A stretch of DNA of 64,000 nucleotides from Nephromyces sp. MM_2019 (Eukaryota; Apicomplexa; Aconoidasida; Nephromycida). The notes below the pieces were generated by a model. That model was not told where the DNA came from, ran no database searches, and saw only the letters and a list, made by a program, of their open reading frames with translations. The stretch's first letter is position 1, and each line of letters opens with the position of its first letter. This document shows positions 12,135 to 25,700 of this stretch, piece after piece. Both the position numbers and the translations under genes were made by a program. The stretch lies in assembly GCA_015657535.1 (NCBI GenBank), contig JADHZB010002041.1, positions 358 to 64,357 of the forward strand. Direction: 5' to 3'.

Positions 12135-13880
12135 ATGAAAATTATGCCGTATTCCCAGAAAATGGAGCTGCGTCTCGCCTTTGATCACTTTGATAAAGAT
12201 AAAAGCGGAAGCCTAGATGCTTGTAAGATGAGATATTTACTTCAGTCAATAGGCGTTCGCTTAAGCTCAATGGATTTAAATGCTATAAAGGCAGGTCAGA
12301 AATATTGTTCATCTATAATATGGGTGACTGTGCATTCATTCGAGTAGAATAATGTGTGGCAGGTAGAAAAATTAAGGATAATAGAAACGGAGTAGCAACT
12401 GCTTATATAAAAGGAGGTAGGAAGTCACTGAAGTCTAAGCGCATCAGCGACTACTTACACCACATTTGGTACAAACAAAACTACGAAAGCTGGACAATTA
12501 GACCAAGTTCAACCGCAATGTGCAATACAATTTTTTACTCGTAACACCGAAGGATTAAGTTACACTAGATTAGTTTGAAAGTAACCATAATTCATAAGGT
12601 TTTATGGTGTAAGCTAGGGAGAAGTAAATGTTCTCAAGCATAACTGTAAACCTAGGAAGGTGGTATAATACTATCTTATATTCAGAACCCTGATACAATG
12701 GGGATACATCATTTCCTTCTCCCTCAGAATGTGATGAAAGAGGGTCTTTTTCATATGAGGATCTTCTGCTAATAGGCCATGTGGTATATAATGACGTTGA
12801 GATAGAGAAAACACTTCGAAAGGCCCTGCAGCAGCTTCAGTCGGGACACCCTACGGGCGTACCAACTGTTCTACTAAGAAAAACCCTCTTGAAGTTAGGT
12901 CAGTAACTGTGCCCCCATAATCGTCGCGATGTTCCCATACTCGCATAAGTAGCTGTTTGAAAATTGAAGAGTACATATATGAGTGTACAACTCTAATATA
13001 GAGTGGAACATGAATGGTATACTATGTCAGCCTCCATCCCACTTCCCTATATTCGTGATACAGCAGACACAGCAAGAATATAGCATTTCTTGACCCCTCA
13101 CAAAAAGAAGCATTGATGGCGTGAAGTCATAATAACTTAGAGGGGAGATTCCCGTTATAACTGATATATTTCCTGTGATATACACCCTGTAGCTTCCTTC
13201 TGTCAGCAGGATTAAAAGGAAGGGTGCCATCTTCAATGCTCATGATACCACTCGTATTCGTCATTCGTAAACTTTTGGTTTCAGCATTGCAGACAATGTT
13301 GACCTCTCCAGCCCATCAAAACTCTGATACGCTAATTGTTTTAGTTTTTCACATTGTACGCTATAAACATCCGATTTGCTTTAACTTGCGCACGACATGC
13401 TGTCCAATCTAATATGCTCTATGAACTATCTAATTGGTGCTCAAATTAATAATTGCTAATAAAGGCTTAATTATTCACCTAGCCACTTCTCAAGGTAATA
13501 TCGATCCTACCTCTATATAAGCGAATAAATTGGATAAGCTCACGGAATTCTCCAAAGATAATGGCATCATTTTGCCTCATTTCCTATTCTTATCCAGCTC
13601 CTTCATACCACTCCATGAATGCGCCTCTTCATTTGAATATTGATCTTATATTCTACCTGATGAATACATGTCTTGTATTTCTGGGGTAAAGAAAATTAGC
13701 TATGTGTGCCCCATGGCTGCATCAAGATCTCATCTGACAATTGTACAGTATTCTATAATTTTCTCAGGGCAAGGGATAAAAATAACCCAAGATGAAATTG
13801 ATTGCTTCCTGGAGGTAGGATGTGGAATAACCGCAGAGAAGCCTACATTGAACATTGAGAATTTCATTCAGAGGTACTAA
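12135..13880 (+). CDS. Calmodulin-like EF-hand protein (divergent)
   Basis: Three exons, 12135-12294, 12728-12898 and 13768-13880 (TAA), join with phase 1 at both introns and give 444 coding bases, i.e. 147 residues, almost exactly calmodulin length (149). Donors are GTCAGA and GTCAGT; acceptors are ctccctcag and ttttctcag. The first loop is DKDKSGSLDACK after a helix ending FDHF. It has the Asp/Asp/Ser ligands and Gly6 but Lys at position 12 instead of Glu. Loop 2 (spanning the first splice) is ECDERGSFSYED. Loops 3 and 4 keep the helix pattern (VLLRKTLLKLG, IENFIQRY) but have lost most ligands. Known relatives include calmodulin, centrin and myosin essential light chains; in apicomplexans divergent calmodulin-like light chains bind unconventional myosins. 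Here I infer a structural light chain or weak calcium sensor. ATGs at 12144 and 12162 are alternative starts, and an upstream exon cannot be excluded. Confidence 0.8.
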
Positions 13881-16853
13881 GCACAGAGTATGAAATAATA
13901 GCTTGGTATTTTTGTAAGAAAAATCAATGAAGTTCCGATTATGGTACCTGCACACCATTAAAAGCAGTATGAAAGCCTACGCAGCGTTTTTGTTATACTT
14001 GTTCCTTAAGGAATGCATTCATGCCTTTCTACTTGCTCCATACCCTCTGTATGAATAGCAGTACTGGTTACGATTAAGACTATTTAAGCAACAGCAAGTA
14101 CACAACGAAATTGTTCTAGGAGAGTTAAATGATTACAAGAAAAAATCCCTTTTATTTTCTGCATTAAAAATCAAATTAAGATCAAGAATGAAATAGAAGA
14201 ATAATCATTTCACTTTTGGATGGCCCACACATCAAGCATACATACGTTTCATGTCTCAGTCACTAAAGACTGTGGCACTAACCTATAGCACTACACTTAG
14301 TGTTTCTCGTGTAAAGTAACTAAAGATACAGCCAAGTGTGGCATAGTTGAAATTTTGAGGCAAACAAGTGGCGCAGATAATGTTACAGAAAACGTGGCAA
14401 CTGGCTACTTTGAACCTTTCCCAAAGAAAGCTTGGTGTGAGGATATACCTTAGTTTGCTCGGCTAGCAGAGTTCATCATTGAGTAGAAGCAGTGTACTCA
14501 ACGTATGAAGAGTTCGTGAAAAACGCAGAATATCTAAAATATGCTATATAATTGAGCCTATATTCGTGAAAATGCTTCCAAGGATGTATATTCAAACATT
14601 GAGCGGAATACGTTTAATAACGCAGCCGGTAGCGGAACAGTAGCACAATACTTCTGGCTACAATTAAAGATGGGCCTTTAGGAGGAGAAATGTATCACAT
14701 GGATATGCATTGATGCATCCAAATATAATGGAAAAGTTAGTGTAACATCAGCTAGTAACAGGGAGCTCTTCAAATACATTAGAATGCCAAATTCTGAAAT
14801 AGTTTGCGTGCTTAAATGCATTACGAAAATGGCAGATTGCGCATATTTTTCTTATATATTCTTTTTCTAAAACAAGCACGATCTCAGTGCATAGCATAAT
14901 GGATCCCTAGAGGGCTCAATCGTATTTTCAGGGTGCTGCACGAGTAGTCAGCAACATTAGTTCTGAGAAGACAGCAAGGTAATTATATCTAATATATCCA
15001 AGCTGGGAAATTACCTATGGGAAGACGACAGAAATTGTTTTTCCGACAATCGACGGGACGCCCAAATACGGCGTAATTATTATCGCTTAAGATCTGAAGT
15101 TTTTAAACTGGTAAAAAGGATATTCATGCCTCATATTTTGTAGAAATAATAAACTCAATGCTTTATATATATCCAGCTACCCTGTAAGCATGGTAAACTT
15201 ACGGCTCTCTTGTTTGAAAATGTTTTGCCCGCAACCTGTAGCATTCACGTTTCTAGGGATAGGTTACCCAGCATCATTCGCCCAGCTGCAGGCGCTCCTG
15301 ATACTATATCTGAAATATAAATACACAAGCGGTGATGTAAATATAATAAACCTTATACTTAATATTTTTTGCTGGTCTGCTGCTGAATGATTCCTTAGGA
15401 CTCACCCTAGCATGAATAAGAAATAAAGCAATATCGAATGCTTACTGAACGAAGACCAGGCACACAAATTTATGAACACGATACTGCCTAGTAAACTAAT
15501 CTTTCTAATCGCATTGAAGTTACGGTGTACGCTAGCTGTAGCGGTGCTGCGAAGTGACTTTATAACTTGGCAATATAACAAGGAGTTTTCATGTTAAAAG
15601 CTCTTCTAAGACAAGGACTCCTATAAGTATAGGACAAATGCGTACAGAATTAACTTCATCAGTTCCCAGAGGCTCTAGAAACTATTCAAGGTCATTCAAA
15701 CCCTACTTCACTATCGTGCCCAGAAGATCGTACAAAATAAAAAGTACGCTGGATGCCGGACTAAAACTCATAAAATGCGTCACTTCCAATGAAGAATGCT
15801 ACCTAAAAAGTAACTAAGCAGAGGATTACCTTGTATCCTACATACTATAAAAGAGTGACCGCTACATCATGCAGTTATGCTGTCCATACAAGTTTGGAGG
15901 TACTTCGATTCAAAAAATACACGCCTCCCATCAACATTTGGTTGAAAAAATAAGCAATAGACAAGATTTGGTTTAACCTGCCATTGTTTCAATAACGAAA
16001 CGTTATTATGCGGTGTCAACTTCAAGCTCTTTGGTCTTCACGCGTTCCAGTCCAGTTCTTACCACACCTGCGATTAAATACTGACTTCAAAGTAGGAAAA
16101 AAGTGCCACGTAGAATCGGAACCACAACATAACATGAAAAGTTCTTCGATGAGCAAGCAACAGCTGCGCAGTGATTATCCAAGGAGAAAATGCGTATTCA
16201 CTCCATTTCAGCTTTGGAAGAATATGCCGCACATTAACTAGCTACCTTTTACCCCAAAAGATACCGTGGCTTACATCTAATATGTATTTCAGAAGATATC
16301 AATATGTCATGTTCGCCATCAGGACCCTAAATTCACCATCTTCAGCCTGGAATAGTATGTTTTAGTAAGAATCATAAAGATGATTGAGAGCATAAAACTA
16401 CCTCCCTGAAAAAGCGATAGTAGTGGGCTCAACAGCTAACGATTTCCTACAAGTAATAGCGTAAAGCGAATAAAATCACTAGTGTATTAATTATATTTGA
16501 AGCGAAGAAAAATCACATACGAGTCAATGCCCAGCATGAGCTAAGCTTTCCAATGAAGTTGTAGCCCAAAAAATAGTAAACATATAGAACTTTCCCCAAG
16601 ATCAACATGAATCACTGTACTTCAAATATATATGGCAGCCCTAAAATGACGAGATAAGCGCTTCTCAAGGCTAAATGAATGTGGATATAACCACAACCGT
16701 TTTGTTGACTTAGTAACAAAGTCATCAGATCTTATGAGATACTTATCAACAATCTTTGTAGCACCTTGTTTTTAGTTTTACTCTCGCTACCGAGCGGAAA
16801 AAAATTCTCGTGGATAGGAATATCTGAACTCATATCTGTTAACTAGGCCTTAC
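13881..16853. other. No gene seen
   Basis: AT-rich with only short open frames on both strands. It may be intronic to, or the 3' flank of, the minus-strand candidate gene at 16854-18577. Confidence 0.35.
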
Positions 16854-18577
16854 AGAATATTCCAAAAAATGAGCACTGTGCACGCCAATGTACATATTGC
16901 ATAGACGTACCAGTGCTTCCAAGATATTGATTGAAGCAATTCCCAAGAGAATCATGGAGTGCGGAGCAAGTAAAAAGAAGAATGCAACATCTCCTACTAC
17001 ATTTTAAAACCTTAAACTCGGCTGTATACCACTTCCCCTTTGTTAAAAGACTTAATTTCATATAAAAGTCACCCATGACATATAGATGAACAAATCAAAG
17101 CTCCAGCAAAACTGCATTGCATACGACGTGACCCATTAAACGGTACGATTAGCTCCGACTACGATTTAAAAATTTAATATATCTATGGTCTTAAGATGCC
17201 CGTTGCTTAGAGGGGTGTAAATTTAGATGGGTACCCATCATTTTGCCTTAAGTATATCAGTTCAGTATTTGGTGAGGCAAGTAAATACCCCAGTCGAAAT
17301 TTTAAAATCCGGCTGGACTACGGAATAGCAACATGTTCGTCCAATAAAACTAGTGGCCAACTAGGAATAAAGTACCGCGCTAGCACCAGAAAGATATTTT
17401 GCGGTATCAGATAACAGTGATGGATTTAAGAAGGAAAGTATTCTCTTTGGAGTGGTACAAAAGAGGTACTCATAATGAGTTGAGGAAAATTCTATAAATG
17501 AGTAACAGGTATTAAACAACATTCCAAAAGGATTCGCGCAGAGTATAAAATATGAACACGGTAAACTGGAATAATAGTTTGCTTGCATGCTTGCCAGCCT
17601 ACTGTAAGCTCGTATTATGACGCGAATTATACATATTTCAGTTATGTCAAGCTATGCAGAAGGCCCTGTATGCTGAGCAAGAATAATGACGAATGCATTA
17701 GGCTTTAGCTAATGAGGTGAATGGAGCTTTCACAAACCTTGCAGTAAGTCAAACAGTGTTGTCAGCATGAAATTCCTAAATAAAAAGGGGCCATATTGGG
17801 CAAAAGTTACTTTCAAAAAGTGTAAACACCTTCCAAAGTCTAACGCATAAGCCAAAGTATGTCAGGAAACTCGAATATTTCTCAAAAGCACTAAATTACC
17901 AGAAATTATGAGGCTCCTACATTTTCTTAAATGCGCGTACTCTAAAATATACTCGAATAAACGGAGATGTCTCAAAAATCTGTCCTAAGAATTCAGGAGC
18001 ATCCAGATAGCCTTCAAGCCAGGTCTAATGCACATGGAGCCTACATATAGACAGCAATAGCTTTAAACGTCAAAGCACTGCAGGGGTCCTCGTGGAACGC
18101 AAGTAAGCTCGGCAGTTCCCGACCATAAAGCTTCTAGAACTAAGCATTCAGAAAGTGTTTCCCAACATGCATCAAGTTGGATAAATTGTAAGAAGGGGTC
18201 AACTCTACACTTTAGCAAAAGTTACTGTCTGCAGCCCGAATACTCACAAAAATGAAATGCATAGGAACTCGCAGGTGAGAGTCCGCCACGAGCTAAAGTC
18301 CAGGGATGGTCCAACAGAAGGAAAGATACGCATTTAAGCGCTACCAAAAATCCGCCAGGGACCTATCGATTTTTTTTTTAAAATGATAATATTAGATGGC
18401 ATTCCTGGAATTAGAGCTTTTAGCATTAATAAAGTATTTATGGTGGTAAGGTTGTTCTCAGGGTCTTTGCTAAACTCGCTCACGGCAACAATAACAAAAA
18501 TGCTAGCAGCAGCATCAAGGAGATCGCAAGACAATGCAGCATCGTAAAATTCAGTGTTTAAATCACTTGCAACTATG
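16854..18577 (-). CDS. Candidate exons of an unrecognised, partly hydrophobic protein
   Basis: Four segments have acceptor, donor and open frame. 18363-18577 (after gttgtacttgcag) is open for 71 codons and reads like a folded protein (for example DLLDAAASIFVIVAVSEF). 18248-18292 is a short exon with a GTGAGT donor, phase 1 on both sides, matching the previous exon. 17376-17491 includes PKRILSFLNPSLLSDTAKYL. 16854-16993 includes the hydrophobic run FFLLAPHSMILLGIASINIL and ends at GTAAGG. Phases do not connect between 18248 and 17491, where direct joining would create a stop, so an exon is missing or the segments belong to different genes. No family is recognised. Amino-acid composition favours real coding over chance AT-rich frames. 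Confidence 0.35.
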
Positions 18578-19164
18578 CTGCAAGTACAACACAATTTTAA
18601 TCAATCACAGCATCAACGGTGGCACTAGTAGCAGGAGATACTAGCGCACCACTTAAATTTCTACCAGGGAATGTAAAGCTGGAACGGGGAAATTTCCGCA
18701 TGGAAATGCTTCAAAACTTTTGCTTCATAAAAAAAATCTTGACTGTGAGTTGCTATTATCGCTAGCAATAGAGGAGGCTGTTATATTGTTTTCGCAATAT
18801 AGTTACTATACATGCCGATTTTCCTAGTATGAAAGGCTGTAGTAGCAAATTCGTATTTTTCTGCCAAACTGCACCGTTATTCGCCAAAAATACCTTCAGC
18901 ATATTTACATCATTATACAAGGTGCGCAACACAGGAATGTAACAAGTTTTCTATTAACAACGCCGCATGTATGCAAGCATTTCCCAACGTCCATGAACAT
19001 GCACAAATACACCAAGAAAGTCAGCGAAACTCAACTAACTTGCAGTCACGTAAAATACAAGAACAAAGGTGGTGGAATGCAAGAAAACAAGAGTATTCGG
19101 GCTCTTTCGCTCCTCGATACAAGGTATCCTGAGCACCATAGTATATGAACTTCTTTTTGTATAG

Positions 19165-19444
19165 CCATAAAAATATAATAGAAATAACTTCTAGAGAAGT
19201 AAAAGTTGGTACAATGAATGATGAAAGTAATAAACTTAATCTTTTCATAGGTCATGAGAATCATCAAGTGAATATAGAGTCATCCGATGATTGCAAACTC
19301 TTGGGAAAAGGAGATACTCAACATAGCATATTTTCATCCTCAAGGCAGGGACCAGTTAGTTCACAACTACTATTGAGACAGCGATCGACCAAAAACACCA
19401 GCCCTCAGCCTGTCAATAAAACAAAGAAAAGGCATTATCCATAA
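19165..19444 (+). CDS. Candidate terminal exon of an unrecognised gene
   Basis: It follows a good acceptor (ttctttttgtatag) and is open for 93 codons to TAA at 19442-19444. The product is hydrophilic and rich in Asn, Ser, Lys and Gln, ending basic (NKTKKRHYP). Upstream exons were not found. It would end about 300 bp from the 3' end of NDH2 on the other strand, a convergent arrangement. It could be a chance frame. Confidence 0.35.
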
Positions 19445-19752
19445 AAAAAAGATTTTCTGAGCGATAGGAGAGAAAGTAGTTGTAATACACATATAGAACA
19501 CCAAGCACTACAGACTAATTTTCGGAAGCATTTTTTTTCTATAATTCACACACAATAAGCAGCATTTGCTTATCAGGTAAGCATCATTTGCAACCATGGA
19601 AAAAGAAAGTCTACACATCTTCAGGACAGAGCTTTAGCGCGGATAGATTCACAAGGTACCGCATGCCTGTTCCTCAGCTGTAGGAGCATGCCCACATTTT
19701 TTATGGTAAACCAGCTACTGCTACCTAGTGGGTAGAAAAGGAAAAATCCTTC

Positions 19753-22700
19753 CTAAACGCCACTTTCTAGCATTACAGGCTTACCACCATCGTCTAGCTC
19801 AAATTCACCGATAGACGTACAAGCATGATATTGATGCCTTAAAAAATACGGAGACTTGCAAGAAGACACAAACGAAAATTGATAAAAACTCCAAAGAAAC
19901 GCACTATGCCTGATCTTATAGGACTTCAACAAAAAAAACAAAACTCACACACAGAGGTACATTGCTAGCCGTCATGAAAAAACTTTCAGGTTTATCATAG
20001 CGTAGAAAAAATATAAATGTATAAAGTTTAAATATAGCAAATAACGCCTGTTAACGAGTAGAATCAGCACACTCAGCACGTAGTCTGGGAAGAAGTTGAC
20101 TGAAAGCTCCAAAGGTCAACACCAAAGTATACCAAACAAAACAAATTCATATTATTTCCAAGGCTCAGAATCAAAGTTCATCTTTCAGAAGATTTAATCA
20201 AAGTAATGATAATCATGCTGAAGCACCTCCCGTTTGTATACCATCAGCAAGCGAATATCATAGCAAAAATGTTTCGAAACATCTCTCAACATGAGTATAC
20301 ACTTTGGCCTGGATTGTACGTACAACAGTTTTATAAACTTCATTAACCTAGTCATTCACACAAATACGAATCACTTCATAGTATACTTTAGTATTCAAGT
20401 ACTCAAATAAAACATTGCAAGTTGCCTTTCTTGTTACGCAAATCCTGCGCTTCCCTCAAATAAAACTCAGGATGTGTGTGCAAGTTATTCTGCTGAACTC
20501 TCAACATGCATACTTCACCAATGAAGAGGGAATTGGTTAGAAAACTGCATTACTCACCAGTCGAAGCAACAAGAAACTCTGGAAGACCAAGAAGTTTGCA
20601 TTTGAAGATATACCATCTGAAAAGGGGAAAAGACGAAAGAATTTACTTGAAGAGGACAACGCTAGGGAAAAGTAGGAGCAAAGGAATATCTAAAAAAGTC
20701 CAAAGCTAAGAAGAGAAATACGAATTCAGGCAAAGTAGAGGGTTTGAATAAAAACTACTAATATATTGGCATAACTAGTCCAGACACATTTCTTCTGAAG
20801 AAACCTAAAAATCGCAAAAAAAAAATTTAATAAACGCTGTGCTTCCATCTAACAGTTTGTATAGCTGATATAATACAGATACTCCCAAAATATCATTCCG
20901 ATCAATAATATACTTGATATATCTTCTTCTTTATCACTTTAAAAATTGCTATAATAGAATCTTTGGGCACATTGTCTACACATATATATAAGAAAATTCC
21001 CTTCAAAGTTTTCACACAACAATCAAAATCTCATAGAGATTTAGAGCAGCTACATATATAGACGCTGTTAACTACAACTGTCTGTGAAGCTGCGATTAGC
21101 AGCGGGTAACTACATCTTTGTGAGTCAAGATCTAATGACTAGGCCAATGAAGTTCAAGAAAACGCAAAAATCTTCATTTTTAAGCATCATCATACAAAAC
21201 ATAGCATCGCCCAGTAGATCTATTCTTAGATGGCAAACCTTCCAAGCTAGGGAGGAGAAGGGACCACCCAGGAGATTCATATAAGGAGAAGCAATAACTG
21301 CTCGGTGTCCACCTAGAGGCAGAGGAGGGTAACGAGGAATAAACCAAAAACTAGGAGAATATGGTGAGAAAGCTTGAGAAAATAGGGCAAAACAGAGAAT
21401 GAGAGAGAGAAGGTAGTAACAGCAAAAGAAGGTATCCTCTCTCTCATTTATATAGTGCTGAGGCATTAAAACGTCTAAGCAAAAGCTGCATAGCACCTAC
21501 AGCTTAAAGATCACTGACTTACAAAATATACTAGAGAGAGAACCTTCCCATCATCCGAAAAAATATATACATTCCCATTTCTCAATGCAGCAAATCGTTT
21601 CAGATCCAGAAAAGGCAACCCAAACAAAAAACACTTCAAAGAGCACAATCTCTTCAGAGCATCTCGCTGCAAATTTTCGCACACACACACGACGATGTAA
21701 CTGCACAAATCATCATTCCAACTAGCTAAGCTTACCGATATACGCCAGCGCCCCACTCCAAGTCTCAATAAAGCCATCAGCGTTCTTCTTAGATTCAGAT
21801 GTCACCTTTTTATTAAATACATCCGCTAGATAAGTCCCTGCCCGACTGGCATTCTGAGCAGTTGGAGCTGGGGGCTTATACATCTTGTCCATAGAAGCTG
21901 CTCAGCAAGTAAAAAACCGCACACACATCAGATTTAGAAGACATAAAACTTCGGTGAATGCATGCACATTACTGAAAAAGTATGAAGACAATGTTGGAGC
22001 TTCTTAAAAAATAGTGCATTTGCATCAAAATTTTAAATCCAGAAAGAGCCAGCATAGGGGGTTTAGAACTAAGTAGTGAAGGAATTATTTATAGCATTAA
22101 TTTATCAAAAATACGCTATAAACAGCACACACAGATGAGAATATCTCATCTTCACGAGAGGAAGCCTCAACTTCTTCATATAATGGAACAGATGGTCATG
22201 ACGGTTTTGAAGATAATGCAGAAGGCCAATTTTGGGCTTCAGCGGTAACATTGAAGTAGGTATATCATCAGCACTGTATGTTTGATATATATATATATAT
22301 ATGAGTGTGTGTACAGATCTTCTCAAGGTTATTTAGTGCAATTGAAAAAATCCCTAATAGTAACAAGGCAATATCTAGAGATTATATGTTCGAGAATACT
22401 AATAGAAGCACTCAATATATAAGCTTTGCATTTGCTTTCCCTAGAGCTTTTATTCTTTCCCGCTCTGCTTCTCTTCGTGCTTTTCTCACAATATTTAAAT
22501 AATTAAAAAACCGGCCAACTGCTGGAAATTCCTTTCAATATAATTTTAAACCCTAAACCTCAAACCCTACACAAAATTTAGCAATCGTGAAAGAAGTAGA
22601 AAGATAGCACACATCGTCGTGAGGCCATCAAAAAAGGCTGAGTTTTGGCTGAACACACAAGGGAAGCTACAAGTATCTGATGAAGTAGAGGCTTACCTAA

Positions 22701-25700
22701 AGCTGTCTTAAATGATTCAAAATCCATATTTTCACGGAGAGGAAATTTCGAGTCGGGAATTTTTATAGGACTTAGCTTCAAGTAGATAAAGCAAACAGAG
22801 AGGCTTAATTAACAGCAAACACACATGAGAGGTATGTTGTTATTATGCACACCAGTATAATATAGGATTTTGTCAAAAGTGATTGGTAAGCTTTGGGCGA
22901 GGTCCTTATCGCCTCACACAAGTGAGTGGAAAGTAAAATGCGCACCTCTTGAGTGCAAAAAATCAAGTAGAAGTAATATAAAGATGCAATACACACACAC
23001 GCAGACACACATGAAAATATACAATTATAGAGGCACACAAAACGTACACACACCCACGACAGTTAGTGAGTGCACCCTTACACGAAGCACTTAAGCATCA
23101 ACTAAAGACAGTATCGTGCAGTCAAAAATCTGAACTCTCGAGTTAGTTCTAGTTCGAACTTGTGTGCAGGCTTGCACACACACACCGCTGTTGGCCTTAG
23201 GGCGTAAAAATATTTAAAATACCCTTTGATGCTTCACACAGAATATGCCTAGCTGATAGTTGACAGATTCTTGGGGTAGGCACATAGCAATCACTAGTTT
23301 CCAGCTTATTCATACAACAGATGTATAAAAATCAACTTATTATATGTCAGACGAGCTTCCCCCTACCAACACACACAGTTCACACACGGAAGGAGAATGC
23401 AAGTAGACTAAAGCACCAACCTGTGGGAACAGAGGAATAAGTTCCTTTCGTTTCCTATTTATCCATTCTTGCGTTATACCACCAGGGCTGTGTACAAGAC
23501 ACACACACACACATACAGGTAGATAGATAGATAGAGAGATAGATAGATAGAGAGATAGATAGATAGATAGAGAGATAGATAGATAGATATAGAACAAAAG
23601 AGATGTACACACACACAGGTGGATACATAGATACGCATATATATATACATCGATTTACACACACACACACCGATAAACACAGAGGGCTTTATGAAGGCTA
23701 CGAAATTAGCGCCTTAGAGCAGTAGAGGCAATGTTACAAGTAGTGACCTTCCACACAGCTCAAACCCCAAAAATACAACTAGTATCCCAGCCCTAACGCA
23801 GATTTGAAAAGGAAAAAAGCCTCATCTCACTCAAACTGGATAAGAGATAGCTCTCTTATAATGTATGAGATAAACGTAAACAAGAAGTCTTCACTATCGA
23901 AGCATCAAATTCAATCTTCATCAAAAGCCGCTTCAATCCTCAAAAAAAGGCTAACACGCCCAAATGCGTGCATTATCCTCTATTTGTAGTGCGTGTATGT
24001 GTTTGTGTGTGTTTTATAAAAAAGATGACGTACCCAGTGCTTTGATATAGAGCAGTGGCATTATCTTCCAGAGATGGAGGCTTCATCCACGAGCAATCTC
24101 CAAAGGCGAAAACATCTTCAGCACCAAAGACTCTAAACCTAAGGAAAGTCATACGCTAATACAAAAGCATAAAAGCACACACACAGCATATCCTAACACA
24201 AAAGTATAACAACATACACATACCCCCAGCATATCCCAATATAAAAGTAAACACACACACATATATATACCCCATTGCAAATGCATTAAACCTATTAAAA
24301 TCAGCATTCTATTCCAAACAAAGAACCAGAATACCCCTTCATATTCACTACAACACACACCACTCTATTCAGCAGGCTACTAAGCATAGCGGAACACAAC
24401 CAGCAAAGTAATCCGTCTTACATCCTCAAACACACACCAAAAACCCAAAGCATTTCCTTTCCAAATTTCGACACACAGCCACCTACTGAGGATTAACATT
24501 CATCACACGATTTCCAGTCTGCTCTGGAAGCTTAGTGATTATCTTCTCTGCGAGTGCTTGCTGACCAACGCCACTAGCCCATAGAACAAACCCGTAAGGA
24601 ACATCAATTAACTGAACAAATTATTGTTACGAATGAGAAAAAAAACAAAAAAAAACACACACACACACACACAAGCTTCAAATGTAGAAGATGACGTTTC
24701 AGTTATATTATGCAGGTAGTTAATGTATTTCTTTGAAGATGTAATTATATCAGGAAACTAAAAACTTGAAGAGCAAATAAAGATAAAATCTGGAGAGAAT
24801 CGAGCAGAAAAAAAGATTCTCTCCAGAAAAAAATGAGGTTACACTTGACGATTTCATATATGCATATGTTAAACATGTGTGTGTTTATCAAAAAAACATT
24901 ATTGAAAAAAGTAAACGAAAATAGCTTGTGAATAGGAGCTATTATAACTTGGATTAGGAAGAATATATAAAATCAAAAGAAAGGGAAAAATACGCAGAAA
25001 TCACATGATTTTCATATACAAAAATAAGGCTGCAAGTTGAAGAGCACACACACAAAAAAGGTAGAGGAAGAGCCGACTGTAACTGAGAGATATAGTTTTT
25101 CTACAACAGAAACACACACATATTAGGTAGAAAAGGTGACAAGACTAGTACAATAAGGTAAAACTCCGCCTTCATCAACCAGAAATATCTACACAAACGC
25201 AAAAAAAAAACAAAAAATCGCATAAATTTAAGCTTTAAACATCGCCACTTGAATCTTCACTACCTCAGCAGATTTCTCTTTCGACTCCTTTGCAAGAGAT
25301 TTCATCTTCAATGATTTCTCGCCGATTTCAACAACAGCGTGATCAATACGAACATCCACACTGATGGTTTTGAGAGAATCTCTAGTATATTTTGAAATTT
25401 CCTAAAGTGAGATGAGAAGAGGTGGAAACAGTCAAATTAGCAACTTTTAGCGAAAAGTTCTAATTCTCCAGTGTGTGAGTGTTTGAATGTGTGTATGCAG
25501 GTAGGTTTATGGGTCCGTGTGGGTACGTGTGTGTGGTAGTCTTGAAGAGAAAAAGGACTGAGAGAAATCTCACTTACATAATAAGAACCACTTTCTTAAA
25601 GGCTGTAGACGAATGTGCAGACACACACACACACACGCAGTAGGATGATGGTACCACGTATTCGCCAAGAGAGCCTCAAGCAAACAAACACAATCTCCTC

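Noticed and set aside
20506..20709. 67-residue basic plus-strand frame
   Set aside because: It is the shadow of NDH2 exon 20616-20558 and its flanks on the opposite strand.
22870..22960. Possible extra NDH2 exon between 23421 and 22775
   Set aside because: Acceptor and donor were poor, and the flanking exons 23487-23421 and 22775-22697 already join in phase 0 without it.
23340..23680. Overlapping minus-strand frames of Ile/Ser/Tyr/Leu repeats
   Set aside because: They are translations of the GATA microsatellite; only 23487-23421 at one edge is a real NDH2 exon.
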